This document shows positions 1-9,243 of a stretch of 54,893 nucleotides of DNA, one piece after another (position 1 is the stretch's first letter; every line of letters begins with the position of its first letter). This DNA is from Methylobacter sp. GTDB lineage: Bacteria; Pseudomonadota; Gammaproteobacteria; Methylococcales; Methylomonadaceae. Below the pieces are notes generated by a model. It worked only from the letters and a program-made list of their open reading frames with translations. It did no database searches and had not been told where the DNA came from. Made by a program: the position numbers and the translations under genes. The stretch lies in NCBI RefSeq assembly GCF_030680395.1, contig NZ_JAUXVR010000038.1, positions 1 through 54,893 of the forward strand. Direction: 5' to 3'.

Positions 1-719
1 GCGTCCAGTACGCGGCGGATGGCGCTGCAATGGTCTTTGACATAGAGCCAGTCACGGATTTGCCGGCCATCGCCGTATACGGGCAGGGGCTTGCCCGCCA
101 GCGCATTGACGATCATCAGCGGGATGAGCTTTTCCGGGAAGTGGTAAGGGCCGTAGTTGTTGGAACAGTTAGTGGTGAGCACCGGCAAACCATAGGTGTG
201 ATGGTAAGCCCGCACCAGGTGATCACTGGCGGCTTTGCTCGCCGAGTAAGGACTGTTAGGCTCATAACGGTAGGTTTCGGTAAAAGCCGGATCGTCTTTA
301 GCCAGAGAACCGTAGACTTCATCGGTGGAAACCTGCAGGAAGCGAAAGTTTTGCCCGGCTTCGTCCGGCAGGTTGCTCCAGTAGGCGCGCACCGCTTCCA
401 GCAGCCGGAAGGTGCCGACGATGTTGGTTTGAATGAAGTCTTCCGGACCGTGAATGGAACGGTCTACATGGCTCTCTGCGGCGAAATTGATGATGGCGCG
501 GGGCTGGTGTCTAGAGAGTAGACTGGCTACCAGATCAGAATCGCCGATGTCGCCCTGCACGAAAAGATGGCGCTCATCGCCTGCCAGTGAGGCCAGATTC
601 TCGCGATTACCTGCGTAGGTGAGCACATCGAGATTAATGACCGTTTCGTCGAATTGTGCCAGCCATTCCAATACAAAATTCGCACCGATAAACCCGGCAC
701 CGCCCGTTACTAAAATCAT
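1..719 (-). CDS. rfbB: dTDP-glucose 4,6-dehydratase, 3' end outside window
   Basis: Converts dTDP-glucose to dTDP-4-keto-6-deoxyglucose, the entry step to dTDP-rhamnose and related deoxysugars; cytosolic, NAD-dependent. Reading the minus strand from the ATG at 719 gives [16 protein letters not shown] (Rossmann glycine motif), then [14 protein letters not shown], the STDEVYGSL active-site motif and a [11 protein letters not shown] segment carrying the YxxxK catalytic pair. These are hallmarks of RfbB in the extended SDR family. The frame stays open to the window edge (239 codons seen; the family is about 350), so only the C-terminal third is missing. It is the last gene visible in the leftward polysaccharide cluster and is separated from it by about 340 bp of decayed sequence. 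Confidence 0.95.
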   Translation of the reverse strand, partial: MILVTGGAGFIGANFVLEWLAQFDETVINLDVLTYAGNRENLASLAGDERHLFVQGDIGDSDLVASLLSRHQPRAIINFAAESHVDRSIHGPEDFIQTNIVGTFRLLEAVRAYWSNLPDEAGQNFRFLQVSTDEVYGSLAKDDPAFTETYRYEPNSPYSASKAASDHLVRAYHHTYGLPVLTTNCSNNYGPYHFPEKLIPLMIVNALAGKPLPVYGDGRQIRDWLYVKDHCSAIRRVLD

Positions 720-991
720 TCACTATGCCTGAAATATCTGTTCTCTCCGCAAGGATGTTTGCCGAGACGCTTTTGCGTTTTTTATGACCTACCGAGAAGT
801 CTGCTGCCAATCAACCACGTTAACGCTATGCCTGTTGGCGAACAGAAACATTGACACACTGACTGACCACACAGCGGGTTATTTTAACCGACGGTAAGAG
901 AGATGGGCAAGTTTTTAAGGGTGATTGAGCTTAATGCTACAGCTTTGCAGCACATTGCCGAACAAATGCCTCAGTATTTGTTGCTACATGA

Positions 992-1060
992 CTACAATGC
1001 AGCAATACCATTGAAAACAGCAACGATGATAGAAATCAAAGGTGCGGACTTAGGATTCAT
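992..1060 (-). pseudogene. N-terminal stump of a family 2 glycosyltransferase
   Basis: An ATG at 1060 overlaps the TGA of the upstream GMD remnant (ATGA junction). It encodes 22 residues beginning MNPKSAPLISIIVAVFNG, the classic start of GT2 glycosyltransferases (hydrophobic strand then the xVFNG nucleotide-sugar loop), then meets a TAG at 994-992. No continuation of a GT2 protein could be read in any frame down to rfbB. I read it as the leftover start of a lost gene that was once translationally coupled to the GMD gene. The call rests on a short motif, so confidence is moderate. Confidence 0.5.
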
Positions 1061-1428
1061 AGCTTTAACAATACAGGATCCATTTGCGTACCCTCTATCA
1101 TCATGCGCACAACAGCGCGCATTTTAAACCTTGCCTGCCAAAGCTCTGTTGGCTGTTCAAAAGACAAGCCAACAGAGCTTTGGCAGGCAAGGTAATAAAT
1201 TTCGTCGGGCTCACTGCGTGCAAGTGCCGTGAGTACGCTCCGAAAATCATTCGGAGCCATTGAAAGCAATTTCACCTGACTCTTAAACGCCAATCAAGCC
1301 TAATTACTAAATCCGGCAACTTGAGTATCTCTGGATGAGCCCCACACTTCATAGCCCTTATCCAGCAACAACCGGGCAAGATAGGCGCCATCTTGCCCAC
1401 TTACGCCACAAATTAAAGCTCTTTTCAC
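1057..1428 (-). pseudogene. decayed GDP-mannose 4,6-dehydratase-like gene
   Basis: A GTG at 1428 overlaps the stop of the upstream glycosyltransferase (GTGA). It opens with a GMD-type N-terminus ([20 protein letters not shown], then WGSSRD), hits in-frame TAG and TGA codons about 41 codons in, then resumes in the same frame with LLSMAPNDFRSVLTAL, EPDEIYYLA and SSVGLSFEQPTE. These match the middle of short-form GMD proteins. The frame then jumps to what looks like the family C-terminus (WQARFKMRAVVRMMIE) and stops. About 120 codons remain of the usual 320-350, so most of the catalytic core is gone. The join coincides with a perfect 27-bp inverted repeat (1128-1193). It is distinct from the intact gmd at 9244-10329. 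Confidence 0.75.
1128..1193. repeat. 27-bp perfect inverted repeat inside the GMD pseudogene
   Basis: Arms 1128-1154 and 1167-1193 are perfect reverse complements around a 12-nt loop. Both arms are read as protein in the remnant (YLACQSSVG on one side, QPTELWQARF on the other). The palindrome therefore arose within the coding sequence, rather than by insertion of a foreign hairpin. Confidence 0.9.
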
Positions 1429-2516
1429 ACCAGGCTCCTATAAACAGCCAGCGTTTCCTCTGCACAGCGCTTCCACGAAAACTGAGCGCTGCGTATAAAC
1501 CCGGCGTCAATCAGCTCGACTCGTCTTGCCGTTGAATTTAATACGCACTCCATAGCTGCACGCATGGATTCAGTATCTTTTGGATCAAAATATTCGGCTG
1601 CGTTACCAGCCACTTCCGGAATAGAACTGTTGTTGCTACAGGCAACAGGACAACCTAGAGACATCGCCTCCAGCGGTGGGATGCCAAAGCCCTCGTAAAG
1701 AGAGGGATAAACAAACAACGCGGCACCACGATAGGCGTTAGCGAGATCACTGTCATCTCCATTCATCTGTCTCAACTGGTTATCAGAAAGCTTTAAATCA
1801 TCAATCAGTTTTTTTTCAGCGTTTGAAAAAATGCCGCTACCGAAGCACACAACATTAAAATTATTACGTAACCACGGCGAACTGGCGTAAGCACGCAGGA
1901 ACCCTTCAAAGTTCTTATAGTCGCTACGGTGTCCAACGTAGAGTAGATAAGGCTTTTCTTGAACAGTTTCCGAGATCGTTGGGAGCAAACTATCAAAGCC
2001 AAGATAAACTACCGACACCTTATCTTCCGGTAAATCGAAAAGCTCCAGCAAATCCCTGCGCGTGCTTTCAGAAATACAAATAACGTGATCCGCCCTTTGT
2101 GTCGCTATGCGCTTTCTCTCCGAGGTCCGATCATGTTGAGGAAACACGAAAGGAAATCGCTCGTGTATCATGTCGTAAACTGTCACTACCGTACGAGCAC
2201 CCTTTGGAGCTATCGGAACTCCATTGTAGTAAGTCTCGTGCACGATCTGCGGTGCAAGTCTTGCGATAGCTCCGCGGGCTAACCACAAACCACTACGGTG
2301 AAAAACTGTCCCCATTCTCGGTATTTTGGGTATCCTGATTCCTGATACTATGCCTTTGGGTAGCTTTTCAAGGTGAGCATTGATATAGAAAGGTGCGATA
2401 ATGTCAGCCTCTACCCCGTCAATACTCGCGAGTTGGGCAGCAAGACTACTGATATAACGGGAAATCCCGCCATACTCCTGCATGGTGAATATCTGTGAGT
2501 CGAAGGCGATTTTCAT
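1425..2516 (-). CDS. GT4-family glycosyltransferase (GT-B fold)
   Basis: Probably adds one sugar to a lipid-linked oligosaccharide on the cytoplasmic face of the inner membrane; donor and acceptor cannot be told from sequence. The 363-residue protein has the usual two-domain pattern. The N-terminal half has a Gly-rich acceptor loop near residue 15 ([13 protein letters not shown]). The C-terminal half has [16 protein letters not shown] near 190, [18 protein letters not shown] near 268 with the E-x7-E donor site, and the following SLGCPV. Start at 2516 is the first ATG of the frame, 4 bp after the methyltransferase stop. Its stop overlaps the GTG of the GMD remnant. It resembles the mannosyltransferase-like GT4 group (WbpZ/MtfB type), but specificity is not assigned. 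Confidence 0.85.
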   Translation of the reverse strand: MKIAFDSQIFTMQEYGGISRYISSLAAQLASIDGVEADIIAPFYINAHLEKLPKGIVSGIRIPKIPRMGTVFHRSGLWLARGAIARLAPQIVHETYYNGVPIAPKGARTVVTVYDMIHERFPFVFPQHDRTSERKRIATQRADHVICISESTRRDLLELFDLPEDKVSVVYLGFDSLLPTISETVQEKPYLLYVGHRSDYKNFEGFLRAYASSPWLRNNFNVVCFGSGIFSNAEKKLIDDLKLSDNQLRQMNGDDSDLANAYRGAALFVYPSLYEGFGIPPLEAMSLGCPVACSNNSSIPEVAGNAAEYFDPKDTESMRAAMECVLNSTARRVELIDAGFIRSAQFSWKRCAEETLAVYRSLV

Positions 2517-2520
2517 TTCT

Positions 2521-3357
2521 CTATTGCTCGTCTTTATCGATTTTATGCAATATTAAATGATGATCAGTCATCGTCTTGGAGCCCAAGCGTCTACGCACCC
2601 ACCATGGGGCAACCCGTGAAATCCATCGCCCTGTAGCTATACCTAGCAATCGTTCATTTACTGCGGTTTTTGAAAGGATATGTATGCCATTCGCACTTGC
2701 AAAGTGCAACCCCAATCTGTCGGCTACTACCGCCAAAGTCCGCCGTTGAAAAAAACCGATATGCTGCCCGGTAGAAAATGCGTAATACCACCATGCCTCT
2801 GGTTCCGGGGGATCGCCTTCATACAGCTCCGTCGTAAACAGCAATGTGTTCGCACCTGAAAAGGCAAATATTTCCTCTATGAAAGAAACAGGATCCGTTA
2901 CGTGCTCCAATACCTCCATTGCGGTAACTACACGACAGGTACCATACGATTGCCTATACTCAAAACCAAGAGCAAGCAAGTTATTGCAGTATTTGTCGTT
3001 CCAATAAAAATCAAAACCAATGTCACGCATCAGTCGGGTAAGCATCCCGTACCCGCCTGCTGCATCCAGATAACGACCGTTTCCTCGTTCATGCAATACC
3101 CAATACAATACACCTGCAAGTTTATTGGCAATCGTTATATTCCGCATGACCAATCCGGTATCGGCCTGAGCAATTGCGCTTGAGTAGGCTTCTTCAAGCC
3201 AATGTGGCTCATGGGCGCGCAAAAAGCCACATTTCTTACAGACTTCGTATTGAGCAAGATATTTATTAAGCACTTGTGCCGTAAAGCAGGCTTCCATTGC
3301 ACTTGAACATATAGGGCATTCGATGCTTGCATCTACTCCATGAGTGGCTTCTTTCAT
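2521..3357 (-). CDS. class I SAM-dependent methyltransferase with N-terminal zinc ribbon
   Basis: Likely modifies a sugar or glycan end in the polysaccharide pathway. The first 45 residues carry two Cys pairs (CPIC and CKKCGF), a small zinc-binding ribbon often found before Methyltransf_23-type domains in O-antigen clusters. The SAM-binding motif follows near residue 95 as YLDAAGGYGMLTRLM, and the post-motif strand VVTAMEVLEHVTDP holds the usual E-V-L-E-H signature. Length is 278 residues. The gene lies 4 bp upstream of the GT4 gene, so the two are probably co-translated. The substrate is unknown; a C- or O-methyltransferase on a keto-sugar is one option. Confidence 0.8.
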   Translation of the reverse strand: MKEATHGVDASIECPICSSAMEACFTAQVLNKYLAQYEVCKKCGFLRAHEPHWLEEAYSSAIAQADTGLVMRNITIANKLAGVLYWVLHERGNGRYLDAAGGYGMLTRLMRDIGFDFYWNDKYCNNLLALGFEYRQSYGTCRVVTAMEVLEHVTDPVSFIEEIFAFSGANTLLFTTELYEGDPPEPEAWWYYAFSTGQHIGFFQRRTLAVVADRLGLHFASANGIHILSKTAVNERLLGIATGRWISRVAPWWVRRRLGSKTMTDHHLILHKIDKDEQ

Positions 3358-3529
3358 CTAAGCGGTCCAGTATTGTTGAAAATGCGCTTCAATAAAGGCA
3401 TTCGGGGGGCAGGTGTTTTCTGGAAATTCGTCAGCGCTTATACTTTCGAAAAAAATCAACGGATAAACCACAGGAAACTGAACGACATCTTTTGGCGGAT
3501 TAGACAATCATTTTTCACTTCAGTTTTCA

Positions 3530-4474
3530 TCAGGCTTTTTGTTTGTTATGCAATGTATGAAACAACATCCTGACTAACTTGTTTTTTACACGCCGAGGTA
3601 ACGACGGCATAGAAAATTCTTTAAAGAATCGCCTATCCAGCGCATGACTGGCAAATATCCCCTCTGGATGATTCAGAGGAAAGTGCATTTCATCTACCTG
3701 TAGATTTGACAATGCCCCGGCCACAATGGTGTGAGTCGCATCAGGACCAAAGCCGATATTGGAGATAAGGTTGACGTTAGGCAATATAGACAATCGACCC
3801 TGCAATAGAACCGCAAATGACCACTGATAATCCCAGGTATCGACCTCGCCTTGGTACACCTTTTCAAAAATATTAGTCCAGCTTGTTTTTTCTGCCGGTG
3901 AATAAAACCAATCAGCCATCCGCCCCTGATCTCTAATACGCGGCCAGCGTTTCATCTCAACATCGTAATCATTTTGCCAACGATCGCGCCACGATGCCCA
4001 GCCCCAAATATGACTATTTTTTGAAAAATAATAGCTGTCGTCATTAATTCGATAACCTGATTGAAAATTCACGCCATTAATTTGCGAAATACGCTGATCG
4101 TGCCGATAACGCATCAGCAACTCTTCACAAAATCGAAAAAATGACGGATGCGGCAAGCAGTCATCTTCCAGAATAATCGCTTCTTCCACTTGCTCGAATA
4201 TCCAGTCGATACCGCTAGATACGCGCCGCTTGCATCCGAGGTTAATGTCAGAATAATTGGTCAGTACTTCGCAATCCCAATCCACGCGATCGATAATGGA
4301 GCGGGTTGTTGCCACTTTCTCTGCTTCGCCATCTCGGTCGGCTCGTGGACCATCCCCCACCACCAACAACTTGGGTGGCTTGGCCTTGGCAATTTCGGCA
4401 AAAACTCGTTCAGTCGTATCAGGCCGATTGAAGATAATGAATGCAACAGGGGTTTTCAATTGAAACTCAGGCAT
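3530..4474 (-). CDS. GT-A-like glycosyltransferase (HlpA-like group)
   Basis: A 314-residue protein starting [18 protein letters not shown], a GT2/GNT-I-like first strand and nucleotide loop. Near residue 100 comes [18 protein letters not shown], where the acidic EDD cluster is the likely metal/donor site. [12 protein letters not shown] block near 155 is typical of proteins annotated as glycosyltransferase or hemolytic protein HlpA-like. No signal peptide or membrane segment is evident, so it probably acts at the cytoplasmic face. Its start overlaps the stop of the UDP-glucuronate decarboxylase gene by 8 bp. About 170 bp of non-coding sequence follows before the next gene. Sugar specificity is unknown. 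Confidence 0.7.
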   Translation of the reverse strand: MPEFQLKTPVAFIIFNRPDTTERVFAEIAKAKPPKLLVVGDGPRADRDGEAEKVATTRSIIDRVDWDCEVLTNYSDINLGCKRRVSSGIDWIFEQVEEAIILEDDCLPHPSFFRFCEELLMRYRHDQRISQINGVNFQSGYRINDDSYYFSKNSHIWGWASWRDRWQNDYDVEMKRWPRIRDQGRMADWFYSPAEKTSWTNIFEKVYQGEVDTWDYQWSFAVLLQGRLSILPNVNLISNIGFGPDATHTIVAGALSNLQVDEMHFPLNHPEGIFASHALDRRFFKEFSMPSLPRRVKNKLVRMLFHTLHNKQKA

Positions 4475-5408
4475 TTAGTAATCTCCTGAAATATGCAATG
4501 GTTTCCTTAAGCCCATCTTCCAATTGCACCTCGGGAGTCCAGCCCAGTTTTTCTTTGGCAAGCTCGATATTGGGCTGTCGCTGTCTGGGATCGTCTGTCG
4601 GTAGCGAGTGATATGCGAGCTTTGATTTACCGCCGACCAAGCGCAATACGTTTTCGGCCAATTCCAGCATGGAAAATTCGTTTGGGTTACCCAGATTAAC
4701 AGGTCCGGTGAAGCCCGCTTCAGTATTCATCATACGTACAAAGCCTTCAAGCAGATCATCTACATAGCAAAAACTACGCGTCTGGCTGCCATCGCCATAA
4801 ATAGTGATATCTTCACCCTTCAGCGCCTGGACGATAAAGTTCGACACCACCCTGCCGTCATTCGGATGCATCCGAGGCCCGTAGGTATTGAATATTCGAA
4901 CCACCTTAATATCCAAATTGTGTTGGGCGTGATAATCAAAAAAAAGCGTTTCAGCGCAACGCTTGCCTTCGTCATAACAAGACCGAGGGCCAATCGGATT
5001 GACATGACCCCAATAATTTTCCGGCTGCGGATGCACTGCTGGATCGCCATACACTTCGGAAGTAGACGCCTGAAAAATACGCGCTTTTACCCTTTTGGCG
5101 AGGCCCAGCATATTGATAGCACCATGCACACTGGTCTTGGTCGTCTGCACAGGGTCAAATTGGTAATGAACGGGAGATGCCGGGCAAGCCAGGTTGTATA
5201 TTTGATCGACCTCCACATACAGCGGGAAAGTAACATCATGCCGCATCAATTCGAAGTAAGGGTTGCCTATCAAGTGAGCAATATTCGTTTTACTTCCGGT
5301 AAAGAAGTTGTCCACGCACAAGACGTCATGACCTTCTTTGATCAGCCGGTCGCAGAGGTGCGAGCCAAGGAAGCCTGCACCGCCGGTTACCAATATTCTT
5401 TTTTTCAT
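4467..5408 (-). CDS. UDP-glucuronate decarboxylase (UDP-xylose synthase)
   Basis: Oxidises and decarboxylates UDP-glucuronate to UDP-xylose with bound NAD. The chosen start at 5408 gives [18 protein letters not shown], exactly the family's N-terminus; an ATG 12 codons upstream (5444) would overlap the preceding gene and adds no family-like sequence. The 313-residue protein shows the glycine motif, [11 protein letters not shown] with the catalytic Ser/Thr, and [11 protein letters not shown] with YxxxK. It also shows [21 protein letters not shown], which is characteristic of UXS rather than of general UDP-sugar epimerases. It implies xylose, or a sugar made from it, in the polysaccharide. No UDP-glucose dehydrogenase is present in the window, so UDP-glucuronate must come from elsewhere. 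Confidence 0.9.
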   Translation of the reverse strand: MKKRILVTGGAGFLGSHLCDRLIKEGHDVLCVDNFFTGSKTNIAHLIGNPYFELMRHDVTFPLYVEVDQIYNLACPASPVHYQFDPVQTTKTSVHGAINMLGLAKRVKARIFQASTSEVYGDPAVHPQPENYWGHVNPIGPRSCYDEGKRCAETLFFDYHAQHNLDIKVVRIFNTYGPRMHPNDGRVVSNFIVQALKGEDITIYGDGSQTRSFCYVDDLLEGFVRMMNTEAGFTGPVNLGNPNEFSMLELAENVLRLVGGKSKLAYHSLPTDDPRQRQPNIELAKEKLGWTPEVQLEDGLKETIAYFRRLLNA

Positions 5409-5418
5409 GAATTTATTA

Positions 5419-6138
5419 TTATGGCTTGAAATTATTTTGAACAAAAAAAACTGTATTCACTGATTTTGCAAACACCCTATAACTGTATTTTTCCAAGAAA
5501 AGTGCAATTTTACTGTTTTCAATCTCAAACAAACCGCTTTCTAGAATCTCGACGAGAATAATCTTCGGTTTGTATTTATTCCAATCGATTGAATGCAAAA
5601 TATCCAGATCCAACCCCTCAACATCGATACTTAAAAAATCTATTTCCGTTCCGATCGGCAAATGTTTATCCAGCACTGTCGAGAGCTTTGACGTTTGCAT
5701 CTTTATCTCTTGCTGAATGAAATATCCATTCGTCCCATTCCGCTCTTGCGAAAGATCTTTTGAGAAACCGTTCAATGCCGGCTCATTGAACGCATAATAA
5801 GTCAGGACTTGATCGCTATTACTGATGGGTATCTCTAAATTTATATCTCTTTGTCTAAATTTCCTAAACAGTTCCATGCTGCCCGGCATGGCATCAATAT
5901 TAATACCTTTCCAACCTTGTTTATAAAAATAGTAAGTGTTTGAGAATCTGAACGGATGATGAGCGCCGACATCTACATAAAAGCCGAACTGTTGCTTCTC
6001 AAGCATTCGCCTGAGTATCATGTCCTCGCCTTCTTGCGAGTACGACTTGAGACAATATCCGCCCAAGAAATTATTTCGAATATCCCTGATAGACTTGAGA
6101 AGCCCTTTGGGGATAAACCTTTTAAATAAATCTTTCAT
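5419..6138 (-). CDS. FkbM-family methyltransferase
   Basis: A 239-residue protein with the FkbM signature: [15 protein letters not shown] near residue 34, [16 protein letters not shown] (SAM-binding strand) near 52, [17 protein letters not shown] near 75, and [14 protein letters not shown] near 168. Family members O-methylate sugars or small acceptors, so methylation of a glycan residue is the likely role. The sequence is visibly more AT-rich than the flanking sugar-nucleotide genes, as is common for exchanged polysaccharide genes. Its 5' end overlaps the preceding methyltransferase-like gene by 17 bp and its stop is 10 bp before the UXS start, consistent with one transcript. Confidence 0.85.
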   Translation of the reverse strand: MKDLFKRFIPKGLLKSIRDIRNNFLGGYCLKSYSQEGEDMILRRMLEKQQFGFYVDVGAHHPFRFSNTYYFYKQGWKGINIDAMPGSMELFRKFRQRDINLEIPISNSDQVLTYYAFNEPALNGFSKDLSQERNGTNGYFIQQEIKMQTSKLSTVLDKHLPIGTEIDFLSIDVEGLDLDILHSIDWNKYKPKIILVEILESGLFEIENSKIALFLEKYSYRVFAKSVNTVFFVQNNFKP

Positions 6139-6829
6139 CGTTGCCGTTCTTTATTGCGGCTACTGAATAATGCGGTTGCACGCTGTTAACCGGCTGAAGT
6201 CTAGCGCCTCTCTTAAAAAAAATACTTGTCGTCCATGTGTAAGCGTTTATTGGCCCAAAACCATGAAAATCCACCTCAAGTAGATCCAATTTCTCTCTCA
6301 GAAATTTTGAAGTTTCTTTATACCAGTCTGCATTGTCTAAAATAACAATTCCATCTTCAGCAAGATGATCTTGAACTAATTGGGCACATTTCTCCCGGTA
6401 AATTCCATCAATAATGATGACATCTATTTTTTCTGAAATTTTACTCATTGCATCAAGGTAGTGCACCTCATTTTCACACAATTCAATTGCCTGATTCTGC
6501 GCCATCTCATGCTTAACTTTTTCATACCACTCTTTATTGTGTTCGACCGAATATACAAACTTTGACTTCCTCGCCCAATAAGCGGAAGAGTTTCCGCTGC
6601 CGAACTCAAAAACCACCTTATCGCTAAAATCCATATTATTAAGATACTCAATTATTGGGTATGTATACCAAGGCAACTTGGTATTTACATGGTCAACACA
6701 ATTCCACTGACTAATAGTTTTGTACTGCCCGTAATCTACAGCAAGGATAATAAAGTTCCGCAACTGTTTCTTGATGGCCTCAGGAAGCAATTTTGATCCA
6801 ACTCTTTTTAATAATCGCTTAACTTCCAA
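6122..6829 (-). CDS. SAM-methyltransferase-like protein of the polysaccharide cluster
   Basis: A 235-residue protein with a Rossmann-type SAM core. VVFEFGSGNSSAYWAR near residue 73 is motif I, YSVEHNKEWYEKV near 93 is motif II with the acidic residue, IDVIIIDGIYREKC near 135 follows, then EDGIVILDNADWY near 160. The D-N-A-D block resembles SAM-dependent methyltransferases or acyl/aminotransferase-like proteins of O-antigen loci. No membrane segment is obvious. It overlaps its neighbours at both ends (11 bp with the flippase, 17 bp with the FkbM gene). The substrate is unknown. Base composition is AT-rich, like the two genes beside it. Confidence 0.7.
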   Translation of the reverse strand: MEVKRLLKRVGSKLLPEAIKKQLRNFIILAVDYGQYKTISQWNCVDHVNTKLPWYTYPIIEYLNNMDFSDKVVFEFGSGNSSAYWARKSKFVYSVEHNKEWYEKVKHEMAQNQAIELCENEVHYLDAMSKISEKIDVIIIDGIYREKCAQLVQDHLAEDGIVILDNADWYKETSKFLREKLDLLEVDFHGFGPINAYTWTTSIFFKRGARLQPVNSVQPHYSVAAIKNGNDERFI

Positions 6830-8144
6830 CTTTTACTCCTTTGAAAAAAATTGCGTTAATTTTCATAAAAAACATCTTTCTTGTTCTGACAGTTAACAAA
6901 TCAAATAATAGACCGGCGACCATGTAGCTGATTACTGTTGCGATTGCAGCACCTATTAATCCAAAATCTGGAATCAGGACCAGATTTAATGCGACATTAA
7001 TGATCGCACCCAATAACGTTCTATAAAATGCATACCGTTGAAGATTTTCACTGGTATACCAACTCCCGCTGGCCACGCCTAATGAAACGAAAATACCTGC
7101 CCATATATGTATCATCAGCACTTGACCGGCATCATTATAAGCTTCGCCATAAAGGAGAGTTATCAGCCAATTACTCATAAAGGTCATTGGCAAAGCAACC
7201 GCCACACCCATCCACAGCAGAAAGGTATACAACCTTTGAAGTCTTGCGAGATAAAGTGTTTCGCTCACTTTTTTTGCATTAACTATGGATGGAAATAAAG
7301 AGTTGGTAAGAAGCATTGGAATGAAGTACCAGGCTTCGCTTATCCGAGTGGCTGCTGAATATAGCCCGACTGCTTTCTCTCCCAGCATTTCTTTGATCAT
7401 GATCTGGTCAATGCGCATATAAATCATGATCACTAACCCACTAAAAATAAGCGGCCAACTATTTTGAAGAAGTTGTTTGGCGGTGGTCAGATCAAAGTGA
7501 CTATAAAAGCCGCCGAGTTTTTGATAGCGATAAGCCAAGTAAAGCGATAACCCAAGAATCATTTGGTCAATTAAACTAACCAACACAAACCAAAATAAAT
7601 CCGCCTCTGTAAATATCAGATAAAGCTTCAGCAACGAGGAAAGCACAAGTTGCATCAACTTGCAGATTGAGACGAACTTTGAAAGAACCTGTGACTGAAA
7701 ATAAAAATCGACTACCTCAAATGACTGAAAGATCGTCCCGCTCGCGATAATAAGGATATATAGATTTGTGGTGCGATCATTTGAAAAAAGTTGTGTGGAA
7801 ATCGCAATAACAACAAGCGTGACAATTGCTCCAACCAACTTTAACCAAAATGCCGACCCCAAATACACATCTCTCCGACTTGGCTCACGCACCAAATCCC
7901 GAACCACAATACCATCCAACCCCAACTTTGCAATGGCGCTGAATATAGCAGCAAAAGCAATGGCATAGCTAAACACACCGAATTGCCCAGGCCCCAGATA
8001 ACGCGCCACCCAAATGCCTACAAGCAGTCCGGCGATAAGGCGTAATATTTGCTCTGCAAACATCCACGAAGTATTGGCAAAATAGCGACGAAAACCTTGA
8101 TGAATTAAGACGCTGCTAATAGTGTGCTTTAAGTTCGTTAGCAC
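6819..8144 (-). CDS. Wzx-type oligosaccharide flippase (PST/MOP family)
   Basis: A polytopic inner-membrane protein that moves undecaprenyl-linked repeat units to the periplasm. The 441 residues contain roughly 12 to 14 hydrophobic segments. The N-terminal FANTSWMFAEQILRLIAGLLVG and VARYLGPGQFGVFSYAIA motif is the standard start of polysaccharide biosynthesis flippases; the middle carries an INDQ-like KEMLGEKAVGLYSAATRIS block. One flippase in a sugar cluster points to Wzx/Wzy-type assembly. No Wzy polymerase or chain-length regulator was recognised in the visible part. The sequence is AT-rich compared with fcl and gmd. Confidence 0.9.
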   Translation of the reverse strand: MLTNLKHTISSVLIHQGFRRYFANTSWMFAEQILRLIAGLLVGIWVARYLGPGQFGVFSYAIAFAAIFSAIAKLGLDGIVVRDLVREPSRRDVYLGSAFWLKLVGAIVTLVVIAISTQLFSNDRTTNLYILIIASGTIFQSFEVVDFYFQSQVLSKFVSICKLMQLVLSSLLKLYLIFTEADLFWFVLVSLIDQMILGLSLYLAYRYQKLGGFYSHFDLTTAKQLLQNSWPLIFSGLVIMIYMRIDQIMIKEMLGEKAVGLYSAATRISEAWYFIPMLLTNSLFPSIVNAKKVSETLYLARLQRLYTFLLWMGVAVALPMTFMSNWLITLLYGEAYNDAGQVLMIHIWAGIFVSLGVASGSWYTSENLQRYAFYRTLLGAIINVALNLVLIPDFGLIGAAIATVISYMVAGLLFDLLTVRTRKMFFMKINAIFFKGVKVGS

Positions 8145-8270
8145 GATAGATTACAAACTTGGGCGCTAAGTACGGAAGTCTTCTTCGGGTCAATGTCCAT
8201 GCATTGCATGTGCATTACACAAACTTACCAAACACCAAGCTGATATCGCTGCAACCGATGATGGTGATAA

Positions 8271-9233
8271 TCATAGAGACAGGCTCTCTAAATAACTGTT
8301 ATAAGCCAAAGCAATTCCTTCTTTTAAATCTATCTTTGGCACCCATCCTTGATTGCGGATTTTCGATACATCCAATACTTTGCGCATCGTGCCATCGGGT
8401 TTGGATGTGTCTTGCACGAACTTGCCATTGTAGCCTGCCACTTCGGCACACATTTCCGCCAGTGCCCGAATGGTTAAGTCTTGACCGGTACCCACATTAA
8501 TCAATGGACATTGGTCGGGGTTAGTCAACACGTTATATCGCTGATCATCCAATGATGCCAAAAATACCAGCGCATTCGCCAGATCATCCACATACAAAAA
8601 CTCGCGCTTGGGTGTGCCGCTGCCCCACAGTACTACCTCTGCATCACCGGTAACTTTTGCTTCGTGTATTTTACGGATCAAGGCGGGCACTACATGCGAA
8701 TTGTTCAGGTCATAATTATCGCCGGGGCCATACAAATTGGTGGGCATGGCCGCCAGCCATTTGGTGCCGTATTGACGATTGTACGACCAGCACATTTCAA
8801 TGCCGGCAATCTTGGCCAGTGCATAGGCGCGGTTGGTTGATTCGAGCGGTCCGGTAAGTAAATATTCTTCTTTGATCGGTTGCGGACAATCACGCGGATA
8901 GATACAGGAGCTACCTAAAAATATCAACCGATTCACGCCTGTGGCATAAGCAGCACGGCAAACATTGGATTCAACCAACAGATTGCTCATCAGGAATTCC
9001 ACCGGATAACTGTTATTGGCATGTATGCCGCCGACTTTGGCAGCGGCCAAAAATACAACCTCGGGGCGCTCCTGGTCAAAAAAGTGCTGTGTGGACGTGG
9101 CATCTTCCAAATCAAGTTCGGCATGGGCGCGCCCTATCAGATTGGTGTAACCTTGTCGCTGCAACTCACGCACAATGGCGCTACCCGCTAAGCCCCGGTG
9201 TCCGGCAATATATATTTTTGTGTGCTTATTCAT
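8271..9233 (-). CDS. fcl: GDP-L-fucose synthase
   Basis: Epimerises and reduces GDP-4-keto-6-deoxymannose to GDP-L-fucose with NADPH. The 320-residue protein shows KIYIAGHRGLAGSAIVREL (Rossmann motif), FLAAAKVGGIHANNSYP, the FLGSSCIYPRDCPQP active-site stretch with Ser and Cys, and NRAYALAKIAGIEM with YxxxK. These are diagnostic for Fcl. It lies 10 bp after gmd, whose product is its substrate, so the two form a GDP-fucose unit. The start at 9233 matches the family N-terminus. About 125 bp of non-coding sequence separates it from the flippase gene. Confidence 0.96.
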   Translation of the reverse strand: MNKHTKIYIAGHRGLAGSAIVRELQRQGYTNLIGRAHAELDLEDATSTQHFFDQERPEVVFLAAAKVGGIHANNSYPVEFLMSNLLVESNVCRAAYATGVNRLIFLGSSCIYPRDCPQPIKEEYLLTGPLESTNRAYALAKIAGIEMCWSYNRQYGTKWLAAMPTNLYGPGDNYDLNNSHVVPALIRKIHEAKVTGDAEVVLWGSGTPKREFLYVDDLANALVFLASLDDQRYNVLTNPDQCPLINVGTGQDLTIRALAEMCAEVAGYNGKFVQDTSKPDGTMRKVLDVSKIRNQGWVPKIDLKEGIALAYNSYLESLSL

Positions 9234-9243
9234 TACTGATTAC

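Noticed and set aside
30-521. Open frame on the plus strand, 163 codons
   Set aside because: It lies antisense to the clear rfbB coding sequence and has no recognisable features.
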